Assembly (NCBI GenBank): GCA_944325475.1 | Contig: CALVAF010000156.1 | Coordinates: 1 to 6,331 of the forward strand | Length of the DNA: 6,331 nucleotides | Source of the DNA: an uncultured Helicobacter sp. | GTDB lineage: Bacteria > Campylobacterota > Campylobacteria > Campylobacterales > Helicobacteraceae | Reading direction: 5' to 3' | The notes under the pieces: model-generated | What the model was told of the DNA's origin: nothing | The model's input: only the letters and a program-made list of their open reading frames with translations | Database searches by the model: none | Shown here: piece by piece, positions 1-5,195 of the stretch | How positions within the stretch are numbered: the first letter of the stretch is position 1 | Layout: each line of letters starts with the position of its first letter | Made by a program: the position numbers and the translations under genes

Positions 1-346
1 TGATAAAAACAATTCCGCCCACAATTAGCATAATTGAAGTGGTAATGGGCGCAAAAAGAGTTTTGATAAAATCATAAAACAAAAAGCCTAAGATTCCAGC
101 CGGCAAAAAACCTATGACAAGCTTCCCCCAAAGATCAAAGCCATTTTTAAACAACCGCCCCCAAAAGACAAAAATAACAGCTAGAATCGAACCTAACTGA
201 ATCATCACTTCAAAAGTCTTATGGAAAGTATCTTGCGGGATTCCAAGAATCTTTGAAGTCAAAATCAAATGCCCCGTTGAAGAAATCGGCAAAAATTCCG
301 TCAGCCCCTCAACAACTCCCAAAATCACAGCATAAATCAAATCCAT
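1..346 (-). CDS. uppP: Undecaprenyl-diphosphate phosphatase, N-terminal part (runs off the left edge)
   Basis: UppP (BacA) is an integral membrane enzyme that removes a phosphate from undecaprenyl diphosphate, recycling the lipid carrier used for peptidoglycan and other surface polymers. The reverse strand gives 115 codons from an ATG at 346 with no stop before the window edge. Family members are about 250-280 aa, so less than half is present. The signature segment EGLTEFLPISSTGH covers residues 13-26. It holds the paired acidic residues E13 and E17 and the histidine H26, which correspond to known active-site positions. A second family block, FEVMIQLGSILAV, is at 45-57. Hydrophobic stretches near 1-12, 50-62, 75-90 and 102-115 fit membrane helices. 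The second catalytic motif (PGxSRSxxT) would lie outside the window. An AAGG ribosome binding site (353-356) sits 6 bases before the ATG, supporting this start. The gene diverges from the biotin carboxylase gene. Confidence 0.95.
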   Translation of the reverse strand, partial: MDLIYAVILGVVEGLTEFLPISSTGHLILTSKILGIPQDTFHKTFEVMIQLGSILAVIFVFWGRLFKNGFDLWGKLVIGFLPAGILGFLFYDFIKTLFAPITTSIMLIVGGIVFI

Positions 347-378
347 AAAAAACCTTATATTGTGTGTAAAATGGGGTA

Positions 379-406
379 ATTTTAGCATAATTCACGCTTT
401 TTACAA
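379..406 (-). promoter_or_regulatory. Predicted sigma-70 type promoter for uppP
   Basis: Read on the reverse strand, a TTGTAA box (401-406) and a TAAAAT box (379-384) are separated by 16 bases. The bases just before the second box read TGC, giving an extended -10 element. Transcription would start near 372, leaving a leader of roughly 26 bases that contains the AAGG ribosome binding site. This rests on motif inspection only. A/T-rich DNA produces such matches easily, and Campylobacterota often lack a clear -35 box. Confidence 0.4.
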
Positions 407-448
407 AGTTTTATAACCCCTTCTAAAGAAAAAATTAAAACAATTCAC

Positions 449-456
449 TATAAAAT
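449..456 (+). promoter_or_regulatory. Candidate -10 box for the biotin carboxylase gene
   Basis: TATAAAAT at 449-456 is the best -10 like element upstream of the gene. It is preceded by A/T-rich DNA without a convincing -35 box, as is usual in Campylobacterota. Transcription would start near 463, about 38 bases before the chosen ATG at 501. If so, the more upstream in-frame ATG at 459 would lie at or before the transcript start, which argues against using it. Motif evidence only. Confidence 0.3.
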
Positions 457-490
457 AAATGACTATTTTAAATTTTTACACAAAAAGTTT

Positions 491-495
491 GGGAG
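491..495 (+). promoter_or_regulatory. Ribosome binding site that sets the biotin carboxylase start at 501
   Basis: GGGAG at 491-495 lies 5 bases before the ATG at 501. The alternative in-frame ATG at 459 has no comparable purine-rich site and would add 14 residues with no family counterpart. Biotin carboxylases begin almost directly with the conserved ILIANRGEIA block, which fits the start at 501. Confidence 0.7.
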
Positions 496-500
496 TTTTT

Positions 501-1922
501 ATGTTTAGAAGAATCCTCATTGCCAATCGTGGCGAAATTGCTATCCGCATTATCCGTGCCTGTAATGACCTAAATATCGAATCTGTGGCGATTTATTCCC
601 ATGCTGATAGAGATAGTTTGCATGTCAAAATGGCAACCCACACCTATGCCATTAGCGAAGACCCCATTAAAGGCTATTTGGATCCTGATAGAATCATCGA
701 AGCCGCCAAAGCCACAGAATCAGAAGCAATCCACCCGGGCTATGGATTTTTAAGTGAAAACGCCCTTTTTGCTAAAAAAGTCAAGGAAGCTGGGCTAGTG
801 TGGATTGGACCAGATAGCGAAGTGATTGCCAAAATGGGCGATAAAAATGCCGCAAGGAATCTCATGATGCAAAACGGAATCCCCATAGTCCCCGGAACAG
901 AGCCATTAAACTCACTCAGCCTTTATGAGATTCAAAAAATCGCAAGGAAAATCGGCTATCCCGTAATTTTAAAAGCAAGTAGCGGGGGAGGCGGGAGAGG
1001 AATCCGTGTTGTATGGGAAGAAAGTGAATTAGAAAATGCCTTTAATGCCTGTAAAAGAGAAGCTTTGACTTTTTTTAAAAATGATGATGTTTTTATGGAA
1101 AAATATATCCAAAACCCCAAACACATCGAATTTCAGATTCTAGCGGATAATTATGGTAATGTCATTCATCTCTTAGAGCGGGATTGCTCCATCCAAAGAC
1201 GCCACCAAAAACTTATAGAAATCGCACCCTGCCCAACAATTAGCGCTGATTTGAGGAGGCGAATGGGCGTGGTTGCAGTGGCAGCAGCTAAGGCGGCAAA
1301 CTACACTAACGCTGGAACGATTGAATTTTTGATTGATGATTCTAATGATTTTTATTTTATGGAAATGAATACGAGAATCCAAGTCGAACATGGTGTAACA
1401 GAGGAAATCACAGGATTAGACCTCATTGCTAGACAGATTCGAATCGCCTATGGGGAAATCCTTGATTTAAGCCAAAGCGACATTATCCCACAGGGCTTTG
1501 CCATTGAAGCAAGAATTAATGCTGAAGATGTGCATAATGACTTTATCCCAAACCCCGGAACCATTACCGCTTATTACCCTGCACTAGGTCCTTTTGTGAG
1601 GGTGGATAGCTATATTTACAAAGATTTTGTGATTCCCCCTTTTTATGATTCAATGATTGCAAAGCTTATTGTCCGTGCTACAAGCTATGATTTGGCAGTC
1701 AATAAACTCAAACGCGCTTTAAGCGAATTTAAGATTCGTGGAGTTAAAACAACAATCCCCTTTTTGATTAATATTTGCAATGACAAAGATTTTAAGCGTG
1801 GAACCTTTGATACTTCTTATTTAGAAAATAAACTAGTATCACTCATGCCACAAGAAACAAGTGATGAGAGCGATTTGGTTGCTGCGATTGCTGTGGCATT
1901 AACCAACCAATTTGAAGAGTAA
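501..1922 (+). CDS. pycA: Biotin carboxylase, probably pyruvate carboxylase subunit A
   Basis: This cytosolic enzyme uses ATP and bicarbonate to carboxylate biotin on a partner carrier protein. The 473-residue product has an N-terminal domain (ILIANRGEIA at 5-14), an ATP-grasp domain (about 115-320) and a C-terminal biotin carboxylase domain (about 335-440). Compared with E. coli AccC (449 aa), catalytic positions are kept: K115, K158, the glycine loop 162-167, E200, H208, H235, K237, E275, E288, N290, R292, Q294, E296 and R338. There is no biotinyl domain, so the carrier must be a separate protein. The text resembles PycA of two-subunit pyruvate carboxylases (as in Campylobacter) more than AccC; examples are IPPFYDSMIAKLIV at 378-391 and the 33-residue tail past 440. 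PycA with PycB would make oxaloacetate from pyruvate. Two variants stand out: EIAP at 240-243 where EEAP is usual, and EHGVTE at 296-301 where EHPVTE is usual. AccC is the main alternative. Confidence 0.9.
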   Translation: MFRRILIANRGEIAIRIIRACNDLNIESVAIYSHADRDSLHVKMATHTYAISEDPIKGYLDPDRIIEAAKATESEAIHPGYGFLSENALFAKKVKEAGLVWIGPDSEVIAKMGDKNAARNLMMQNGIPIVPGTEPLNSLSLYEIQKIARKIGYPVILKASSGGGGRGIRVVWEESELENAFNACKREALTFFKNDDVFMEKYIQNPKHIEFQILADNYGNVIHLLERDCSIQRRHQKLIEIAPCPTISADLRRRMGVVAVAAAKAANYTNAGTIEFLIDDSNDFYFMEMNTRIQVEHGVTEEITGLDLIARQIRIAYGEILDLSQSDIIPQGFAIEARINAEDVHNDFIPNPGTITAYYPALGPFVRVDSYIYKDFVIPPFYDSMIAKLIVRATSYDLAVNKLKRALSEFKIRGVKTTIPFLINICNDKDFKRGTFDTSYLENKLVSLMPQETSDESDLVAAIAVALTNQFEE

Positions 1923-1959
1923 AAACTCTAAAATAAAAGTTTTTTAAGTAAATTAATAG

Positions 1960-1965
1960 TAAAAT
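1960..1965 (+). promoter_or_regulatory. Candidate -10 box for the rpmH operon
   Basis: TAAAAT at 1960-1965 is the most plausible -10 element in the 74-base gap between the biotin carboxylase stop and rpmH. Upstream DNA is A/T rich with a T run (1940-1945) but no clear -35 box. A start near 1972 would leave a leader of about 25 bases containing the AAAGG ribosome binding site at 1986-1990. It would be the natural promoter for the whole rpmH-to-mnmE cluster, since no other gap of useful size exists downstream. Inference from motif and position. Confidence 0.35.
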
Positions 1966-1996
1966 AGATACTTATTTTTACAAAAAAAGGCATTAG

Positions 1997-2131
1997 ATGA
2001 AAAGAACATACCAACCACACAACACACCAAGAAAAAGAACACACGGATTTCGTGCAAGAATGCAAACCAAAAATGGCAGAAAAATCATCAACGCACGCAG
2101 AGCAAAAGGCAGAAAAAGACTCGCTGTTTAA
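1997..2131 (+). CDS. rpmH: 50S ribosomal protein L34
   Basis: L34 is a small, very basic protein of the large ribosomal subunit that binds 23S rRNA. The product is 44 residues, the normal family length. It starts with the family hallmark MKRTYQPHNTPRKRTHGFR (1-19), followed by a block matching the usual RMxTxxGRxxxxxRRxKGRxxL pattern (21-42: R21, M22, G27, R28, R34, R35, K37, G38, R39, L42). About a third of the residues are lysine or arginine. AAAGG at 1986-1990 lies 6 bases before the ATG. The gene is the first of the cluster, 22 bases before the ATG of rnpA, the common bacterial rpmH-rnpA pairing. In many bacteria dnaA lies upstream; here a metabolic gene does. Identification is essentially certain despite the short length. 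Confidence 0.97.
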   Translation: MKRTYQPHNTPRKRTHGFRARMQTKNGRKIINARRAKGRKRLAV

Positions 2132-2153
2132 TTGATTTGGATTTTTGGTTTTG

Positions 2154-2492
2154 ATGACATTAAAAAGCAAAAAAGACTTCGATGTTGTTTATAAAAGCCC
2201 AAAGAGATGGCATAATCCGTATTTTATCCTTTTTTTTAAAGAAAATCCCAAATCCAGTCGCGTTGGCTTTTGCGTTTCTAAAAAACTTGGCAATGCGGTT
2301 TGTCGCAATTTCATCAAAAGGCGTCTAAGAAGCTTGTATCGCGATTCGATGACAAGCCTCATTAGTGGCGATATGATTTTATTAGCCAAAAGCGGATTAG
2401 ACAAAACTCCCTATTCGGTTTTACAAAGCAGCTACAATCACGCTCTTATATGCTTAAAATTAGTCCAAACAAGGTTAGCGCCTAAATGCTAA
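2154..2492 (+). CDS. rnpA: Ribonuclease P protein component
   Basis: RnpA is the basic protein subunit that joins the catalytic RNA of RNase P and helps bind the 5' leader of precursor tRNA. From the ATG at 2154 the product is 112 residues, typical for the family. The RNR signature is clear as RNFIKRRLR at 51-59, preceded by a GFCVSKKLGNAV strand-helix block at 38-49. The N-terminal KSKKDFDVVYKSPKRW (4-19) matches the usual leading helix and strand. The start is uncertain: an in-frame TTG at 2145 would add three residues, and neither start has a good ribosome binding site (only GG at 2139-2140 or 2147-2148), so translation may depend on coupling to rpmH. Its last 7 bases overlap yidD. The RNase P RNA gene is not in this window. 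Confidence 0.92.
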   Translation: MTLKSKKDFDVVYKSPKRWHNPYFILFFKENPKSSRVGFCVSKKLGNAVCRNFIKRRLRSLYRDSMTSLISGDMILLAKSGLDKTPYSVLQSSYNHALICLKLVQTRLAPKC

Positions 2493-2857
2493 AACGGATT
2501 TTTTTGCTTTTTATCACATTTTACCAACACTACATTTCAGCTTTTTTTGGCGCAAAATGCCGCTACTACCCTTCTTGCTCGGAATATTCTAAGCAAATAT
2601 TTGAATTTCAAAACCCTATTATTGCTCTTTTAAAATCTTTTTTAAGGATTTTAAGTTGCAACCAATTCTTTAAAGGCGGGATTTCCTATCCAAAAATCCG
2701 CACTACTTTTCATTGCAATTTTATGCCACCCAAAATACCAAAATATTGGCTAGTTCCAACAAAACCAAAAACTTTTAAGCTCAAAAATCTGCCCTATATT
2801 ACAACAGATTCTATCCAAAATGTTTATATCATAAAAAATTTTTCAAAGGTTTCCTAA
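2486..2857 (+). CDS. yidD: Membrane protein insertion efficiency factor YidD, with long C-terminal extension
   Basis: YidD is a small membrane-associated protein thought to assist YidC in inserting proteins into the inner membrane. Positions 1-70 carry the family core: a hydrophobic, amphipathic N-terminus with FYQHYISAFFG (12-22), CRYYPSCSEYS at 25-35 (C25, C31), and RILSCNQFFKGGISYP at 54-69 (R54, C58, G64, G65). Most YidD proteins are about 70-90 residues; this one is 123. The extra 50 residues are basic and aromatic, including YWLVP at 87-91 and NVYIIK at 112-117. I recall a similar WLVP tail in the H. pylori homologue, so it looks lineage specific, not a frameshift product. AAGG at 2471-2474, inside rnpA, lies 11 bases before the ATG. 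The gene overlaps rnpA by 7 bases, and its stop shares one base with the yidC start. Confidence 0.93.
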   Translation: MLKRIFLLFITFYQHYISAFFGAKCRYYPSCSEYSKQIFEFQNPIIALLKSFLRILSCNQFFKGGISYPKIRTTFHCNFMPPKIPKYWLVPTKPKTFKLKNLPYITTDSIQNVYIIKNFSKVS

Positions 2858-4479
2858 TGTTTAATAAACTTGATAATTTAAGCTCACAAACTCGAATCAT
2901 CATCGCCGTTGTTTTGGCATTAGCTTTTTTTATCCCTTATAGCTACTTTTATGCGCCAAAACCTCAAGAAAACAACGCCACCTCTACCCAAGTTCAAACC
3001 ACACAAACTGTCCCTGCCACACAAACAACACCAAGCACACAGCCTAAGCCTGATTTTACCCAACCACAAGCTTCCACACAAGAAATCATCGCCACCATTA
3101 ACGCAGAAAATTTCGAATACCAAATCGACCGACTAGGCAGAATCACACGAGTCACACTCAAGGAAGAGAAATACCACAAAGATACAAAGGATCTCGAGCT
3201 ATTTAGCAACGACATTGCCAACCAAAACAACCCAAAAATCCTAGAAATCCGCTTTGCTGATTCTATGCTAAACCAACAAGCTTTTAGCACCCCCTATGAA
3301 GCAAGTGCTACTAATCTTACTCTCAAAGACCAGCCACAGACCATCACACTCACACAAAAGTTAGAGAGTTTCACACTTAAAAAAATCCTCACATTCCACC
3401 CCAATGGCTTGTATGAAATCAAAGTAGAAATCCCACAAAACTACACCTATTTTATTTCTCCGGGTATGCGTCCTAGCGCTGAAAATGATTCTTATGTTTT
3501 CAAAGGCGTGATTATCAAAGAGCAGGATAACACAATTACCACGATTGAAGATGGCGATTCTAAAGGGCAAAGCAACTTCGCAAACTCTAGCATTTTAGCA
3601 GCTGTAGATAGGTATTACACAACTTTATTCTTTAGCGATTCTAACAATCTTAACTCTGCAATTCTAAGCAATGCAGAAAAAAACCCTATGCCTTTTTTAA
3701 GCGCTAATGGAAATCTTGAACTACATGGCTTTATTGGACCCAAAAACTACCGCTTATTAGAGAGCATTAACCCCAATCTAACCGAAGTTGTCGAATATGG
3801 AATAATTACCTTTTTTGCCAAGCCCCTCTTTTTGCTATTAGAAACCCTCTATGATTGGTGCGGGAATTGGGGCTGGGCGATTATCCTTTTAACTCTCATT
3901 GTCCGAATCGTGCTGTATCCACTAACTTATAGAGGAATGGTATCCATGCAAAAGCTCAAAGACCTCGCCCCTAAAATGAAAGAGATTCAGCAAAAATACA
4001 AAGGCGAACCACAAAAACTCCAAGCCCATATGATGGAGCTTTATAAGAAACATGGTGCTAACCCAATGGGTGGCTGTCTTCCACTGCTTTTGCAAATGCC
4101 TGTGTTTTTTGCAATCTACCGCGTTTTATACAATGCTATTGAGCTTAAAGGCGCAGCATGGTTGCTTTGGATTCAGGATTTATCGGTTATGGACCCTTAT
4201 TTTGTCCTACCAATCCTCATGGGAATTACCATGTATCTCCAACAGCACCTAACACCCACCACCTTTAATGACCCCATTCAAGAAAAAATCTTTAAATTCT
4301 TACCACTGATTTTCACGATTTTCTTTGTAACTTTCCCTTCTGGATTGGTGCTTTATTGGTTTGTGAATAATATTTTCTCTATTCTACAACAACTCCTTAT
4401 CAATAAAGCCCTAGAGCGCAAAAAAGCAAGAGAAATTGCCGCACACAAAGAACACAAAAATCATAAGGCTGAAAAATGA
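2857..4479 (+). CDS. yidC: Membrane protein insertase YidC (Oxa1 family)
   Basis: YidC inserts and folds inner-membrane proteins, alone or with the Sec translocon. The 540-residue product has the Gram-negative layout: a first membrane helix at about 13-31, a threonine/glutamine/proline-rich linker (36-75), a periplasmic beta domain (about 80-310), then the conserved core with five helices. Core landmarks are GNWGWAIILLTLIVR at 336-350, the charged cytoplasmic hairpin at about 357-400, NPMGGCLPLLLQMPVFFAIY at 402-421, DPYFVLPILMGITMYLQQ at 446-463 and PSGLVLYWFVNN at 494-505. R350 corresponds to the groove arginine R366 of E. coli that substrate insertion depends on. The C-terminus is a lysine-rich cytoplasmic tail (518-540) that could contact ribosomes. 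AAAGG at 2845-2849 lies 7 bases before the ATG. The gene follows yidD with a 1-base overlap and overlaps jag by 4 bases. Confidence 0.98.
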   Translation: MFNKLDNLSSQTRIIIAVVLALAFFIPYSYFYAPKPQENNATSTQVQTTQTVPATQTTPSTQPKPDFTQPQASTQEIIATINAENFEYQIDRLGRITRVTLKEEKYHKDTKDLELFSNDIANQNNPKILEIRFADSMLNQQAFSTPYEASATNLTLKDQPQTITLTQKLESFTLKKILTFHPNGLYEIKVEIPQNYTYFISPGMRPSAENDSYVFKGVIIKEQDNTITTIEDGDSKGQSNFANSSILAAVDRYYTTLFFSDSNNLNSAILSNAEKNPMPFLSANGNLELHGFIGPKNYRLLESINPNLTEVVEYGIITFFAKPLFLLLETLYDWCGNWGWAIILLTLIVRIVLYPLTYRGMVSMQKLKDLAPKMKEIQQKYKGEPQKLQAHMMELYKKHGANPMGGCLPLLLQMPVFFAIYRVLYNAIELKGAAWLLWIQDLSVMDPYFVLPILMGITMYLQQHLTPTTFNDPIQEKIFKFLPLIFTIFFVTFPSGLVLYWFVNNIFSILQQLLINKALERKKAREIAAHKEHKNHKAEK

Positions 4480-5195
4480 AAAAAATCGAGGCAAGAACTC
4501 TAGAGAATGCTCTCATTGAGGCTTCTAAGCTTTTTGATTGCTCCATTATCGACTTAGACTATGAGATTATCCAAAATCCTCAAAAAGGCTTTTTAGGTTT
4601 TGGGAGAAAAAACGCCATTATCTGCGCACAACCCAAAACCAAGCAAGCCATACAAGCTACCCCAAAACCTCAATCTAACTCCATAAAAGAATTAACTCCA
4701 AAAGAATCCAACCCAAAAGAAACCATCACAAAAGATTTAAATCAAATTTCCCAACAAGTCCAAAAAGAGCTGCAAGAACTCCTCTCTCTCCTCCCTTATA
4801 AAATCAGCGAAATCACCGTAAAGCCCTATGATGAAAATACCCTATACATTAAAATTGATGGCGAGGATTCTGCGCTACTTATCGGAAAAGAAGGCTACCG
4901 CTACAAAGCTTTTTCTTACCTCATTTTTAATTGGATTAATCACATTTATGGGCTAATGGTGCGACTAGAAATTGCGGAATTTCTCAAAAATCAAGAAGAA
5001 ATGATTGCCAACCACCTAATCCCAATCACAGAAGCTATCAAAACCTATGGCAAAGCCCAAACCAAGCCACTTGATGGCATTTTAGCCCATATTGCCCTAA
5101 AACAGCTAAGAGAACAATTCCCTGATAAATACATTTCTTTTAGAAGCAATCAAGAAGGGGAGCGGTATATCATCATCAATGAATTCCAACATTAA
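4476..5195 (+). CDS. khpB: Jag/KhpB-type RNA-binding protein with degenerate R3H motif
   Basis: Jag (KhpB) proteins bind RNA and in several bacteria influence cell elongation and division; they are commonly encoded next to yidC. The 239-residue product shows a Jag_N domain (about 1-50, with GFLGFGRKNAII at 38-49), a charged low-complexity linker (about 52-95, with repeated PKES/PKET), a KH domain with the GKEG loop at 137-140, and a C-terminal region where an R3H domain is expected. There the histidine is kept (H205), but the arginine four residues earlier is G201, so the R3H signature is lost. The H. pylori homologue HP1451 has been reported as a regulator of the Cag type IV secretion ATPase HP0525; whether that applies here is unknown. 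AAGG at 4465-4468 lies 7 bases before the ATG. The gene overlaps yidC by 4 bases (ATGA) and mnmE by 17 bases. Confidence 0.9.
   Translation: MKKIEARTLENALIEASKLFDCSIIDLDYEIIQNPQKGFLGFGRKNAIICAQPKTKQAIQATPKPQSNSIKELTPKESNPKETITKDLNQISQQVQKELQELLSLLPYKISEITVKPYDENTLYIKIDGEDSALLIGKEGYRYKAFSYLIFNWINHIYGLMVRLEIAEFLKNQEEMIANHLIPITEAIKTYGKAQTKPLDGILAHIALKQLREQFPDKYISFRSNQEGERYIIINEFQH

Noticed and set aside
459..500. Upstream ATG at 459 as the start of the biotin carboxylase
   Set aside because: It adds 14 residues with no family counterpart, lacks a ribosome binding site, and lies beside a probable -10 box. The ATG at 501 has GGGAG at the right spacing.
977..1001. G-rich stretch in the biotin carboxylase gene as a structural or quadruplex element
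   Set aside because: It encodes the conserved glycine-rich ATP-binding loop (residues 162-167), which fully explains its composition.
1173..1391. Reverse-strand open frame inside the biotin carboxylase gene
   Set aside because: It lies fully inside a well-supported gene on the other strand and has no recognisable domain. The same applies to the other reverse-strand frames at 1928-2170, 2189-2404, 2920-3290, 3361-3570 and 5409-5600.
1921..1944. Possible terminator hairpin after the biotin carboxylase gene (AAAAACT at 1921-1927 pairing with AGTTTTT at 1938-1944)
   Set aside because: The 7-base stem has only one G-C pair and a 10-base loop, and it overlaps the stop codon. It is too weak to call in A/T-rich DNA.
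2951..3136. Alternative forward frame within yidC, and a second at 4052-4252
   Set aside because: Both are out-of-frame readings of conserved yidC sequence with low-complexity or unstructured products and no family resemblance.
4680..4740. Repeated PKES/PKET coding unit in jag as a tandem repeat
   Set aside because: Only two or three imperfect short copies occur, in a low-complexity linker. This is compositional, not a true repeat array.
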